Below the pieces are notes generated by a model. That model was not told where the DNA came from, ran no database searches, and saw only the letters and a program-made list of their open reading frames with translations. Positions 10,344-19,951 of a stretch of 61,452 nucleotides of DNA are shown in pieces. The DNA lies in the NCBI GenBank assembly GCA_021324935.1, contig JAJPIE010000010.1, forward strand, positions 1 to 61,452, written 5' to 3'. Positions within the stretch are counted from its first letter, which is position 1. Each line of letters opens with the position of its first letter. The translations under genes and the position numbers were made by a program. This DNA is from Acidobacteriota bacterium (GTDB taxonomy: Bacteria > Acidobacteriota > Terriglobia > Acidiferrales > UBA7541).

Positions 10344-11369
10344 TTACGAGGCCAGAGCTTTTTGGAGCTTGGCGACTACGTCGCGCACCTGCGGAGCCAT
10401 GGACCCCTCCGGCTCCAGGCGGAGATATTCCTGGAATTCGTGAAGAGCGCCGGCTGCATTCCGCTGTTTCAGGCGGATATTCCCGAGCAGGACGTGGGCC
10501 GAGGCCATGTCCGGAAGTTTCTGCACCGCGGACTCGGCCAGCGGGGCGGCATCCTGCCAGCGGCCGGTGGCCCAATAGGTTTTGGCAAGTTCATATTGGG
10601 CGGCCGGAGTATCGGGACTGAGTTCGAGGCATTTCTTCAACGCTTCTTCCGCGCCCGGATAGTTCTTGGTTTGGTTACGCAAGCCTCCCAAATCGAGATA
10701 GGAAGCGACGAGCTTGGGCTCGAGGCTGATGCTGTGCTTGAGGGCGGCTTCTGCTTGTTCCCAATCCTGCTTCTGGAGATAAGCTTCGCCGAGCAGGCGG
10801 TAGGCTTGCGGGTAATCGGGATAGATTTTGATGGCTTTCTGGATGTGCTTCAGGCCTTCCTCGGGGTTCCTGGACGCCAAGGCGGATTCGCCCTTGTCAT
10901 ATTCCTTGCGGGCATCGTCTGGAACGGCGAGATCCTTTACGGAGACGGAATTTGTGGAATCAGGGGGCGGGACAGAGACCGGAGGTGGTTGCGATTTATT
11001 TAAGGGAATAAGTTTCAAAACCACATAGGCCATCGGGTTGCCGATAATCTCCACGCGTTCTGAGACCTCTTTGTAGTTGCTTTCCGAAATACGAACAATA
11101 AAGACGCCGTTTGTGGGCTGGCGAAATTCGCACTTGCCACCGTCAACGGTATCGAGATCCGCTTCGGCGCCGCCCTCCGCCGACTCGAGACGGACGTGGA
11201 TGCCGCGTGGACCGGGTCTGCCATCCTCGTAGCGGACCTGCACGTCTATGACGCCGCCGGGGGCGCGTGCTCCTCCCGCGCCGGGCCTTTGCGCGCAGAC
11301 GGGAGCGGTGATTAGGAGGGAAGCCAGGGACAGCAGAAGGAAGCAGGGAGAAATCCGAATCATATGCAC
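10344..11369 (-). CDS. Secreted TPR protein with N-terminal carboxypeptidase-regulatory-like domain
   Basis: Exported protein of 341 residues. A Sec signal peptide covers about residues 1-26 (LLLSLASLLITAPVCAQ). A beta-rich region at about 38-122 has the look of a small carboxypeptidase-regulatory or Ig-like fold. Four to five TPR units follow from about 155 to the end (for example PDYPQAYRLLGEAYLQ and PKLVASYLDLGGL). A proline-rich linker QPPPVSVPPPDS joins the two parts. It probably serves as a periplasmic protein-protein scaffold. It lies downstream of the 11.5-15.1 kb receptor on the same strand, but a strong terminator separates them. Confidence 0.75.
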   Translation of the reverse strand: MHMIRISPCFLLLSLASLLITAPVCAQRPGAGGARAPGGVIDVQVRYEDGRPGPRGIHVRLESAEGGAEADLDTVDGGKCEFRQPTNGVFIVRISESNYKEVSERVEIIGNPMAYVVLKLIPLNKSQPPPVSVPPPDSTNSVSVKDLAVPDDARKEYDKGESALASRNPEEGLKHIQKAIKIYPDYPQAYRLLGEAYLQKQDWEQAEAALKHSISLEPKLVASYLDLGGLRNQTKNYPGAEEALKKCLELSPDTPAAQYELAKTYWATGRWQDAAPLAESAVQKLPDMASAHVLLGNIRLKQRNAAGALHEFQEYLRLEPEGSMAPQVRDVVAKLQKALAS

Positions 11370-11460
11370 CCCCGAAAATCCCGATGAGTTCGCGCCGGGG
11401 AGAGTCCAGGGCGTTGTGGAATCGATTCGAATGATCCCACAGAGAGAGAATTGAACGGGG

Positions 11461-11490
11461 AAAAAAAAGAGGGCGCCTCGCGGCGCCCTC
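11461..11490 (-). terminator. Rho-independent terminator after the Oar-like receptor
   Basis: On the minus strand a perfect 9-bp stem GAGGGCGCC / GGCGCCCTC with a 4-base loop (11469-11490) is followed by eight T residues. It lies 17 bases after the stop codon at 11507. Confidence 0.93.
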
Positions 11491-11506
11491 TTTCCAGGTT
11501 GAGAGG

Positions 11507-14500
11507 TTAGAACGTGAGGAGCAAGGAGAGCCGGGAGTTGAACGGATCCACGAAGCCCTGGTTCACGAACGTGGTGACGGGGTGCTGGAAGTCGGTATTC
11601 GGAATTCCAAAACCGTTGTCACCAAATTGGTTAAAGGTGGTCTGGCGGGTGGAGTCGACAATGTTGAACATGTCGAACGAGACCTTGAGCTGCATCCGTT
11701 CGGTCAACTTGAACGGATACTCGAGGTGCGCATCCACTGTGCCGGTAACCGGCGAACGGCCCAGGTTGCCACGGCCGAAGAGAGGCACTTCGCCGGGGTT
11801 CTGATATGCCTGCTGGGCATAGAGAGCGGTCAGGGGGTTGCCGGAGAGCACGCCCACGCCCGCGCCGATTGTGAAGCCCTTCAGTCTGCCGCTGGGGACC
11901 ACATAGGTGGAGTGAGCGTTCAAGGTGTGCTTGCGGTCCGTGCTGAGGAAGCCGATGCTCTGCTGGTTGGCGAGCAGGCCCAGTGAACCCTCGGTGAAGT
12001 CGAAGAGGGAGCTGATGCCGGGGTCGGCCTGACCGTTGTCGTTGCGGAAGGCGCCTTCATAGTTGCCGCGCAATTGCGCGATGCGGTAGTTCACGTTGAG
12101 AGCCCAGTTGTGCGAGAACGCTTTGCGGACTTCGAATTCGACCGCTTCGTATTCACGCTTGGGGTCCTTGTAGGTGTCGGGCTTGCCGTCGGGGTAGAAT
12201 TCACCGCCGAACGCCGCGCAACCGCCTCCCGCTGCCTGCGCCGCGCTAGTGCAATCCGGCATCAAGATATAGGGCCGGTTTGTCGCAGAAATTGGGTTCG
12301 ACGGATTGTAGCAATTGGTCGTGACCGTCGAGGAGCACAGCTGGTTGGGCTCTGACCACGTCGGACCGGTTACGCCTGGGAAGCACGCGCTACCGGCGGG
12401 AGAGCTACCCGGGGTAACAGCTGCGTAGCCGCTGAACTGATTGTAGGCTATGTAGGGCGTCGCATAGTTGTTGCTATCGATGCAAGCTGCGGGAAAGCCC
12501 AGAGCAACGAGGGCGGCCGCATTCGCCGGTGTGGGGTTGATCTGATCCGCAGTAACCGCCGCCGCGATGGCCGTTGCGTTGACCGTCGCGTTGGCTCCGA
12601 ACACCGTTTCATTCGGGTTGACGAAAATGTCCTGCTTGGCATTCGGGTTGCCGATGAAGTAGTTCAAGCCGCCGCCGTTGGCAGCGAGAGCGTTGAACTG
12701 CTCGACGGAAATGCCGCCCTGGTCTTCAATCACGCGCTTGAGGCGTCGATCGATGTAGCGGGCGCTGGCAACGATATTGCCCTTGAATTCGCGGTCGTAG
12801 CCGACCATGAATTCGTCGGTGAATTCCATGCGGGTTCCGGGAGCAAAAGGTTCGCCACCGGTGATCAAGCCGCCGGCAGGAATCGTGATGCCGCCGGTAG
12901 CCTGGTTGAGCAAGTGCGCCGAGTCGCCGATGAACTGAGTGCTGCCGAGCGAATTGAGCACAACGCAGGAAGCACCGGAAGGAGTCCCTGTTGGGCAACC
13001 GGTGGTGGTGCTTTGCGGAGCCCAATAGGAGTTCTGGAAGTCCTCCTCGTTGCTGAGCGCGCGCAGGGCGGCGTCGAGCGGGAGGACGTAGGCATAGCGG
13101 CCAAAGTTGGCATAGAACTTCTGCTTGCGGTCACCCTTGGGGTCGACGGTAATGCCGACGCGAGGAGACCACATGTTCGAGAATGTGCGGTTGACGGCGT
13201 TGCCGATCAAGCGCTGCTGTTCCCAGCGGACGCCGGTATTCAGGGTGACGTACTTGCTGATCTGCCAAGCATCATTGATATAAGCGCCGTGGTATTTGCC
13301 GCTGCTCTGGGTGATGCCGCCGTCAAACCGGCCGCGCACCTGCTGCAGCACAACCTGCTGAGGAGTGAGATAACCCGGCACACTCATGTAAGGGCAGAGG
13401 GTGCAGGGCCCAGACTGTCCGGCAACGTTGCTGAGAAGATTCAGAACGAATGCCGAGTCGGTCATTTGTCCCGCGATCGCCGGATTGTGCGTGTCGTAAC
13501 CTGGATCGCCTCCGGTTGCGTTGAGGGTCGGAATGACGTACTTCGGCCCGGAGTAGTAGGTATGGTCGTTGTACTGGGGGAACTGCCAGGTGTACCCAAT
13601 GTTGATGGCATGGGTGCCAGCGAAGTGGACGGTCTTGGTCAGATCGCCCTGGACGCCGCGAGTGTTCGCATCGTAAGGCTCGAGCACGGAAATACCTTCC
13701 GCCGTGAAGGAACCACGCTGACCCGGGAGGCCGGCCGTCTGTGTGTTGTCGACGATGTTGTAGACGTTGCTTGCAGGAGTCTCGTTGAACTGGTTCCAGC
13801 TCCAGGTGAAGGCCGCGTCTACGAGCAAGGAACTGCCGAACGCGCCGTCATACCGGGTGGACCAGTTGCGAGTACCATAGCTCCACTTGGAATTCGCCGA
13901 CGTGTTGTCGATGTTCAGCGTGCTGAACGCCGTCGGATTGGTGTGCGAGGGGTCGCCCGACACGGTCGATTCCAAGGTGTGGGAATTGTTGATCTTGAAG
14001 GTCAACTTGCCTGCATAGTCGTAGCGGGTGGTATCGCGGTCGATCAGGGGATCGCTGGCAAAGAGACCGGAACCGAGTGCTGGCTGGTAGTATGCGTGAT
14101 TCCAGGAGGGGTTGAAGGTGCCGAAAAAGAAGAGGCGATCCTTCAAGCCGTGAACCGGAACGTAGCCGCCCAATTCGAAGTCGCCTTCGTAATTGGCATT
14201 TTCCAGGCGGCTGCCCACCAGATTCAGGTTGTGGAACTTGGGATCATCCGCGTTCTGATAGGTATCCTGCATCCAGCGGCTGTTGAAGTACCCGCCCACG
14301 GTTCCGAAGAACTTGGTGCCGCCGGACTTGGTGACCAACTGAACCACGCCGCCGGAGACCTTGCCGTACTGAGGTTCGAAACCGCCGGTCTTGATCTGGA
14401 CTTCCTTCACGAACGAGAGGTTGATACCGGTTCCGAGAGGACCGTACACACGGGACCAGACGCCGATACCGCCGAAAGCCGGGTCGTTGATGGAAACGCC

Positions 14501-15076
14501 GTCCGCGACATACAGGTTTTCCAGACCGGAAGAGCCGGAAATGGACGGGTTCTGCGAACCGGTGCCGATGCCGGAGGTGACGCCGGGGGCGAGATAGAAT
14601 AGACCGCTGACGCTGCGGCTCATCGGGATCTTGGAATAGAAGCTGTCCGAGTAATCCGAGTTTACGGCGGTCGAGCTGGTGTCCACCGTAACGGTCGCGG
14701 CGGAAACTTCAACTGTCTGGGTGATTTCGCCGGTTTCCAGTGTGACTTCCACGCTGGTGGTCTTGTTGATCAGGACCTCCGTTGCGGGAATGCTGGCAAC
14801 CTTAAAGCCCGCTTTCTGCACCTTAATGGTGTAGAAACCTGGAATCAGGGCCGAGAAAAGGAAGGCACCCTGGTCGTTCGTTGTTTGGACGAGGCTCCCG
14901 ATGGGCCCGGTAATCGTGACCTGAGCGCCGGGAACAGTGGCCTTGGTCGCGTCAAAGACGAGACCGCTGAGGTTGCCGCGAGCCGAGCTTTGGTCCTGTG
15001 CCCAAGTCCCACTGCCGAGAATCAACGGCAAGAGGAGAAGAGCTGCAAAAAAAGCCAACCACTTCGCATTTTTCAA
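11507..15076 (-). CDS. TonB-dependent receptor, Oar-like, with carboxypeptidase-regulatory domain
   Basis: Very large outer-membrane beta-barrel of 1189 residues, of the type abundant in Acidobacteriota. It starts at TTG with a well placed AAGGAG 7 bases upstream. A signal peptide covers about 1-27. A carboxypeptidase-regulatory domain (GNLSGLVFDATKATVPGAQV) spans about 33-115. A plug with the family signature LENLYVADGVSINDP lies near 190, followed by a long barrel ending in an aromatic residue (LSLLLTF). A conventional TonB box is not evident. The ligand is unknown. It is flanked by its own promoter candidate and terminator, so it is probably monocistronic. Confidence 0.9.
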   Translation of the reverse strand: MKNAKWLAFFAALLLLPLILGSGTWAQDQSSARGNLSGLVFDATKATVPGAQVTITGPIGSLVQTTNDQGAFLFSALIPGFYTIKVQKAGFKVASIPATEVLINKTTSVEVTLETGEITQTVEVSAATVTVDTSSTAVNSDYSDSFYSKIPMSRSVSGLFYLAPGVTSGIGTGSQNPSISGSSGLENLYVADGVSINDPAFGGIGVWSRVYGPLGTGINLSFVKEVQIKTGGFEPQYGKVSGGVVQLVTKSGGTKFFGTVGGYFNSRWMQDTYQNADDPKFHNLNLVGSRLENANYEGDFELGGYVPVHGLKDRLFFFGTFNPSWNHAYYQPALGSGLFASDPLIDRDTTRYDYAGKLTFKINNSHTLESTVSGDPSHTNPTAFSTLNIDNTSANSKWSYGTRNWSTRYDGAFGSSLLVDAAFTWSWNQFNETPASNVYNIVDNTQTAGLPGQRGSFTAEGISVLEPYDANTRGVQGDLTKTVHFAGTHAINIGYTWQFPQYNDHTYYSGPKYVIPTLNATGGDPGYDTHNPAIAGQMTDSAFVLNLLSNVAGQSGPCTLCPYMSVPGYLTPQQVVLQQVRGRFDGGITQSSGKYHGAYINDAWQISKYVTLNTGVRWEQQRLIGNAVNRTFSNMWSPRVGITVDPKGDRKQKFYANFGRYAYVLPLDAALRALSNEEDFQNSYWAPQSTTTGCPTGTPSGASCVVLNSLGSTQFIGDSAHLLNQATGGITIPAGGLITGGEPFAPGTRMEFTDEFMVGYDREFKGNIVASARYIDRRLKRVIEDQGGISVEQFNALAANGGGLNYFIGNPNAKQDIFVNPNETVFGANATVNATAIAAAVTADQINPTPANAAALVALGFPAACIDSNNYATPYIAYNQFSGYAAVTPGSSPAGSACFPGVTGPTWSEPNQLCSSTVTTNCYNPSNPISATNRPYILMPDCTSAAQAAGGGCAAFGGEFYPDGKPDTYKDPKREYEAVEFEVRKAFSHNWALNVNYRIAQLRGNYEGAFRNDNGQADPGISSLFDFTEGSLGLLANQQSIGFLSTDRKHTLNAHSTYVVPSGRLKGFTIGAGVGVLSGNPLTALYAQQAYQNPGEVPLFGRGNLGRSPVTGTVDAHLEYPFKLTERMQLKVSFDMFNIVDSTRQTTFNQFGDNGFGIPNTDFQHPVTTFVNQGFVDPFNSRLSLLLTF

Positions 15077-15192
15077 TGCAGTACTCCTTTCAATACCCCA
15101 AAAGATTTAGAGAGAAAAGGTGCTGAGACCACGGAAAACGCAACCTACCGAGTCGCCGGGAAGAGTGCAAGGAGAGTGCCAAAACTGCGCTG

Positions 15193-15222
15193 ATTTTAAT
15201 GTAATCTATATAATTGATTCAA
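15193..15222 (-). promoter_or_regulatory. Candidate promoter of the Oar-like receptor gene
   Basis: On the minus strand TTGAAT (15222-15217) and TAAAAT (15198-15193) are separated by 18 bases in an AT-rich patch. It predicts a leader of roughly 110 bases before the TTG start at 15076. Confidence 0.4.
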
Positions 15223-15317
15223 AACAGGTTCTCGATAGAGAAGGGGCACACACGCCGAGCTTAATATGATTTTTGGGTTAGTGGCTGGCGAGAATACAAA
15301 ATTTAGAAGCAGACCAA

Positions 15318-15329
15318 ATTAGCGCTTAA
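15318..15329. promoter_or_regulatory. Imperfect LacI-type box (10 of 12 to TTAAGCGCTTAA)
   Basis: ATTAGCGCTTAA lies between the GWxTD gene and the 11.5-15.1 kb receptor, about 100 bases upstream of the receptor's candidate promoter. It resembles the box found near lacI and galK, but the left arm is degraded, so this may be chance. Confidence 0.25.
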
Positions 15330-15367
15330 TTTGAGTACTAAAACTAGCCTTTGATACTTGTTCTTGC

Positions 15368-17488
15368 TCAGTTCGGGACCACCAACTGTTTGCTTCTTTG
15401 AATCGCAGCCGTGGCTTTCTCCGAGTTTCCGACCAGGTTATAGAACTGCCCCAGAGCCATAAACATGGATGGGTCATCCGCACGTACATCCGCACCGTGC
15501 TCCATAAGGCGCTGCGCCTCGGCTTGATTGCCAAGTTTCAAGAGGCTGGTGGCAATTCGAAGCAGGGTGGCGGAATCGGCGGTGTCGGTGACGCCGGTGT
15601 CTTTATATAAAGCAACAACGGCGTTGTAGTCCTGCTGGCTGAAATAAGCGTTCACCAATTGAGCGCGCGAAATTTCGTCGCTGTGATTCAGCGACAAGGC
15701 CCGGCGCAGCCACCCGCGGCCTTCTGCAACCTGGCCTTGATCCATGTAGCAGAGTCCGCGATCGCGATCAAAAATGCCTCTCTCCATATCGTCGCGAATC
15801 GTGACGTCTGTGATGATCCACGGCGCAGGGGGGAGCGCAGTCGGGTCGACCGCCCTGAAACTCAACCTTGCAAAACTGGGAGCCCCAGAATCGGGGCCGC
15901 TGACACCGACATTGAGGATGAAGTTGCCGAAGCCTCCGTCGAGGGAAAGCTTCTTGCCGCTGACCAACGAGCCTCCCGGATCGAACTGCTTCACCGAGAC
16001 GTCTTCTTTGATCGATTTAGCGCTGCCGGCCACCGAGGGCTGCCCCAGTCCGTATTCGATATGGAGGCTTTTATCCTGCGAAAGCGCCGGATTGTTGGGA
16101 GAAGTCCAAATTTGATAAGCCACATCAAAGCTTTGCTGATTGCTCAGGAGCAGGTTGCTCGTCGAGAGAGGAACGAAATGCACGCCGGCGAGGGTGAAGG
16201 GCAGAACGGGAGCGGCCACCGGATCGACTTGTTCCGCGGAAGCGAAGGGAAGGATCGCAGGCACCAGAAATTGATTGGGGGTGACACTGGGGATCTTGAT
16301 TTCACGCTCGGTGCGGTAGGAAACGCTTTTGTTCATATCGCTAAACTGGAACGCCAGGCGATAACTGCCCGGAGGCAGGGGCAACATGCTCTGGAAGGTG
16401 AAGCGCTTGTCTTTGAAATCGCGGAATTGGTCTTTGTCAAACGTGTCGTGGAGATCTTTCTGAGCGGTAAAGATCAGCTTGCTCGTTGCCTGGTCGAACA
16501 CCTGCACGCGAACCTGGACAGAATAGAAGAGGCGGTCATCCTTGGTGGTGGAAACGCTCAGGTCGGCCGGGTTTCTCAGGCCAATGGAGTAATCGAGACG
16601 CGCCAGGCCGTGGTCATCGCGGACCGGCAACAACACGATATCGAGGTTGTGGCCCGCGAGGATCATGCTGGTAGTTACCTGTTCGCGGTTCATCCACTTG
16701 CGGCGAATGTCGTCCCTGTAACTGGGGAGCTCGGCCAAGCCCTTGATTTCCGAGATCATCACATCGGAAGCCAGGCTTGGGCGCGGGTGCGTGGTGTCCA
16801 CCGGCTCGCCGACAATTAGACTGAGCGAAATGCGGGCCAACTCCGCCCCAACGGAGTCATTAATCATCGAGAGACCCGCAATGGGGTCGTTGATGGCTTC
16901 GGCGCCGGTGGTTAATTTATCGGGTCCGTCGTTGTAAGGGCTGTAGGTAACGTAATCGCCGGTGTTATCGCGGTCGTAGAAAAGAACGTAAAAAGCCTGA
17001 GGGAGAGCCGGATAGACGTTGGCGTAGAACCAGTATTCAATCGGCCTGAGATTCGGGGCATTGCGGTAAGTCATTTTTGACTGCGGAGGACCAAGGACGA
17101 TATAGATGTGGCCGCGGTCGGTACGCCAGCCATCAGTGCCGGAGCCGATGCCAAAGCGCGCGTTCGCATAGGCAATGCGCTGGTAAAACTCTTCCTTGTA
17201 GGTATTCACTTCCGATCCGGGATTGGGATTGCGGACTTCCCAGAAATCGCTGATGAATTTATCGCGAGCCTCGTCGGAGGTCAGCTTCAGGAAACGTTCG
17301 CGCTCATCCCTGGTGATGATGTAGACGACTTCCTCGTCCAGCCATTCGCGGTAGTTTTTAGCGAGTTTTTGCTTTTCTTTTTTCTGGGCCGGCGCGGCGG
17401 GGCAAAGCATCAGAACAGAAACCAGCAGGGCAATTACCGATGTCGCGCGACGGCCCAGTCTCAGGCCTATTTGCATACAATTTCTCAT
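15368..17488 (-). CDS. GWxTD domain-containing TPR protein, exported
   Basis: Exported protein of about 706 residues. I start at 17488, where a signal peptide begins (ATSVIALLVSVLMLCPAAPAQ); the open frame runs further upstream into the neighbouring gene and has no coding character there. The GWxTD domain occupies about residues 40-190, with the eponymous GWRTD at 120-124. A long beta-rich region follows, and TPR-like repeats form the last 130 residues (SDEISRAQLVNAYFSQQ and later units). GWxTD proteins are common in Acidobacteriota and Bacteroidota but have no established biochemical function. An internal Met at 17476 is an alternative start. It follows the 17.5-18.2 kb gene by 49 bases and is probably in its operon. 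Confidence 0.82.
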   Translation of the reverse strand: MRNCMQIGLRLGRRATSVIALLVSVLMLCPAAPAQKKEKQKLAKNYREWLDEEVVYIITRDERERFLKLTSDEARDKFISDFWEVRNPNPGSEVNTYKEEFYQRIAYANARFGIGSGTDGWRTDRGHIYIVLGPPQSKMTYRNAPNLRPIEYWFYANVYPALPQAFYVLFYDRDNTGDYVTYSPYNDGPDKLTTGAEAINDPIAGLSMINDSVGAELARISLSLIVGEPVDTTHPRPSLASDVMISEIKGLAELPSYRDDIRRKWMNREQVTTSMILAGHNLDIVLLPVRDDHGLARLDYSIGLRNPADLSVSTTKDDRLFYSVQVRVQVFDQATSKLIFTAQKDLHDTFDKDQFRDFKDKRFTFQSMLPLPPGSYRLAFQFSDMNKSVSYRTEREIKIPSVTPNQFLVPAILPFASAEQVDPVAAPVLPFTLAGVHFVPLSTSNLLLSNQQSFDVAYQIWTSPNNPALSQDKSLHIEYGLGQPSVAGSAKSIKEDVSVKQFDPGGSLVSGKKLSLDGGFGNFILNVGVSGPDSGAPSFARLSFRAVDPTALPPAPWIITDVTIRDDMERGIFDRDRGLCYMDQGQVAEGRGWLRRALSLNHSDEISRAQLVNAYFSQQDYNAVVALYKDTGVTDTADSATLLRIATSLLKLGNQAEAQRLMEHGADVRADDPSMFMALGQFYNLVGNSEKATAAIQRSKQLVVPN

Positions 17489-17537
17489 TGTCACAGGATA
17501 CCCCAAATTAGACGTGGGGACTCCGTAGGGCGTTGCT

Positions 17538-18197
17538 TCAGCCCGCGTGACGCAGGCGCTCGGCCAGGGCACGGGCGCGCTGGCGGGCAATTTCCACGAA
17601 ATGATCGTCGGCGGCGATCTGCTCCAGCAGGCTGAGTGAGTGCTGGGGCTCGGGGAGTTCGCCTTTGTCCAGTGCTTCCTCGAATTGCAACAGGGCATCG
17701 TTTATTCCCAGGCGGTCGTACTTCATGCGCCGGCGAAGGAGATCCATGAGTTCCTGCTGGCGCGCCAGGCCTTCGCAAATTCGCAAAAGTTGCGTGGCCG
17801 AAGCATTGAGCGTGTAATTGAATTTCACCTCATTGTTTTGGCTGCCATCTTCCCAGCGAAATGTTTTTTCGCCCAGGTTGGCGATCTTCCGGTGGACGTC
17901 CAGGTCGATGCTTTTGAAATAGTGGAGATCCGAGACGAGTTGAAAGATTTTGGCGCGCAACGCCGGACCGATTTCAAACGGAGTGGCGTCCGGGTCATCA
18001 TCGAGCTGCCGAATCTCGTACGTTGCTGCATTGGAGTTCTGCTGCACGCGAATCTCGATGAATTCAGGCACGCTGGACTTGAAGATTCTCCGATAGGTGA
18101 ACCAATTGCCGGAGGAGGCTGCTTGGGCCGGCGTGCCAATCGACAACGCAGTCAGCAGGAACAATGCTAAAGACAAGCGGCGAGAGCAATCGGTCAT
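17538..18197 (-). CDS. Exported protein of unknown function
   Basis: I do not recognise this 219-residue protein. A Sec signal peptide is clear (LALFLLTALSIGTPAQA, cleavage near residue 27). The mature part is alpha/beta (FKSSVPEFIEIRVQQ; YEIRQLDDDPDATPFEIG) and ends in a long helical, charged region. There are no cysteines of note beyond one and no membrane helix. Its ATG overlaps the ruvC stop by four bases (ATGA), so it is translationally coupled to ruvC, and the GWxTD gene follows. It may belong with the GWxTD protein in an envelope function; this is inference from position. Confidence 0.7.
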   Translation of the reverse strand: MTDCSRRLSLALFLLTALSIGTPAQAASSGNWFTYRRIFKSSVPEFIEIRVQQNSNAATYEIRQLDDDPDATPFEIGPALRAKIFQLVSDLHYFKSIDLDVHRKIANLGEKTFRWEDGSQNNEVKFNYTLNASATQLLRICEGLARQQELMDLLRRRMKYDRLGINDALLQFEEALDKGELPEPQHSLSLLEQIAADDHFVEIARQRARALAERLRHAG

Positions 18198-18832
18198 CGG
18201 GTTGAAGGCAGACCGGCGGCGCGAACTGAAATCCGGCGGCGAGACGTTGATGGAGACACATGGCCCCCGAAGGAAGAATGCTTGGCGGTTTCCAGGCCAA
18301 AGCGCCGGGCAAACTGCTCACCTTGGATATGGCACAACGCGACCGCGAGCGCGTCAGCGGCGTCCGATGGTTCTGGTATTTCGTTCAGATTCAATAAGGC
18401 GCGCACCATCACCTGCATTTGCTTTTTGTCGGCATGTCCATAACCAGCTACGCAGGCTTTAACTTCGCGTGGCGAGTAGGAACTCACAGTTAAACCGTGC
18501 TGCTCCGCGGCGAGGAGGATCACGCCGCGAACCTCGGCCAACCGCAGGGCAGTGCGCATGTTCAAGGCGGTAAAAACGGATTCAACGGCCAGTGCTGCCG
18601 GATGAAACTCGCGGATCAGGCGGCAGAGCAGCGAGTGAACGTCTTGAAGGCAGGCGCCGGTGGAAGCTTTGCGTCGTTTGGGCGGAACGCGGAGCGCGCC
18701 ATAAGTTAGCACCCGCAGGTTGCGCCCGTCGGTCTCGATGACGCTATAGCCAGTAGGTCCGGAAGCCGCGGGATCCACACCCAGAATGCGGTGAAAACGC
18801 GAAGCTTCGGCGTTACTGCAAGGCTCAGCCAT
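18194..18832 (-). CDS. ruvC: Crossover junction endodeoxyribonuclease RuvC
   Basis: Resolves Holliday junctions in recombination. The RNase H-like fold is marked by ILGVDPAASGPTGYSV with the first catalytic Asp, AVESVF with the Glu, and the C-terminal SDAADALAVALCH with the last acidic residues. I start at the ATG at 18832 (about 212 residues); a TTG at 18868 is possible. The C-terminal tail of about 40 residues after the core is basic and Ser-rich and longer than in many homologues. It sits downstream of yebC, the usual neighbour in many bacteria, but ruvA and ruvB do not follow; an exported protein gene overlaps its stop instead. Confidence 0.9.
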   Translation of the reverse strand: MAEPCSNAEASRFHRILGVDPAASGPTGYSVIETDGRNLRVLTYGALRVPPKRRKASTGACLQDVHSLLCRLIREFHPAALAVESVFTALNMRTALRLAEVRGVILLAAEQHGLTVSSYSPREVKACVAGYGHADKKQMQVMVRALLNLNEIPEPSDAADALAVALCHIQGEQFARRFGLETAKHSSFGGHVSPSTSRRRISVRAAGLPSTR

Positions 18833-18957
18833 CCTCGATAGTCTACGGCAAGGAGGAAAGTGCGCCAAATCTTTCTGAAGATAGAGTTATGAGAGCGGAA
18901 AAAGGCCAACTGGGGATTACCGGTTGGCCGTGGAAAGCGGGAATGGAAGAAGGCGGC

Positions 18958-19713
18958 TTAGTTAGCTCCAACGGCGGCCTGAATCTCGGATTCATCGATG
19001 TCGAAGTTGGCGTAAACGTGCTGCACGTCGTCGTGCTCTTCCAGGGCTTCCACCAACCGAAGCATCTGCGCCGCCTGGGGGCCGGTGAGCTTGATGTAAT
19101 TCTGCGGAACCATTCCGAGTTCCGCGGATTCCGGCGTAATGCCGGCCTTAGCCAAAGCTTCTTTCACGGATTCGAGGGCTTCCGGCGGAGTGACGATGTA
19201 CCAGGAGGAGCCATCGTCCCTCATGTCTTCGGCACCGGCTTCCAGCACCAAATCGAGGAGCTTGTCTTCCGAAGCCGATTCCTTGGGAACGGTGAGTTCG
19301 CCCTTGCGGCTGAACATCCAGCCCACAGCGCCGGCTTCCGCCAGGTTTCCGCCGTTCTTACTCATCAAGTGTCGGAACTCGCCAACAATGCGGTTACGGT
19401 TTGTGGTAACCGCCTGAATCAGCATCCCCACGCCGCCCGGCCCGTAGCCCTCGAACATCACTTCTTCATACTGCTCGCCTTCGAGCTGGCCGGTGCCGCG
19501 AAGAATGGCGCGCTCGATGTTTTCGTTAGGCATGTTTTCATTCTTGGCCGCGGCAATAGCAGTGCGAAGGCGCGGATTGGAGTTTGGGTCGCCGCCGCCG
19601 ATGCGCGACGCGATAGTGATTTCGCGAATAATTCGCGTGAAAACGCGGCCGCGCTTTGCGTCCGTGGCCGCTTTCTTGTGCTTGATGGTTGCCCACTTTG
19701 AATGCCCAGACAT
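18958..19713 (-). CDS. yebC: YebC/PmpR family protein
   Basis: Member of the YebC/TACO1 family, described as transcription regulators and, more recently, as factors helping ribosomes through difficult sequences. The 251-residue length and the N-terminus MSGHSKWATIKHKKAATDAKRG are diagnostic. The motifs NENIERAI, EGYGPGGV and AVGWMF are present. The ATG follows AGAGGA at good spacing. It begins the yebC-ruvC-unknown-GWxTD run, with a 125-base gap before ruvC. Confidence 0.95.
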   Translation of the reverse strand: MSGHSKWATIKHKKAATDAKRGRVFTRIIREITIASRIGGGDPNSNPRLRTAIAAAKNENMPNENIERAILRGTGQLEGEQYEEVMFEGYGPGGVGMLIQAVTTNRNRIVGEFRHLMSKNGGNLAEAGAVGWMFSRKGELTVPKESASEDKLLDLVLEAGAEDMRDDGSSWYIVTPPEALESVKEALAKAGITPESAELGMVPQNYIKLTGPQAAQMLRLVEALEEHDDVQHVYANFDIDESEIQAAVGAN

Positions 19714-19951
19714 GACGAATCCTCTTTAGCTGTTGTGACCGCTGGCGGTCAACAAAATTTGGAGAAATGGGCCCCGCCACTGCCAAGGAATGGACTCGTG
19801 TCTCATTCCGCCTGGATTGCGGGGTCACTCTGTGCGGAGACCAACTACTCGACACGAAAAGTGGGGCTGAACCCAAAGCCCAACTTCTTGAGAACCTACA
19901 AATTTTAGCATAGTTGCGATGGTGCGGGAATGGGTCGCGGCAGTGGCTTGG

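Noticed and set aside
10338..10351. Terminator between mtnA and the TPR gene
   Set aside because: The CCTCG/CGAGG stem is only five pairs and lacks an adjacent T run on either strand.
12914..14602. Long open frame antisense to the Oar-like receptor
   Set aside because: Its translation has no family motifs or signal, and it mirrors the receptor codons; a shadow of GC-rich coding DNA.
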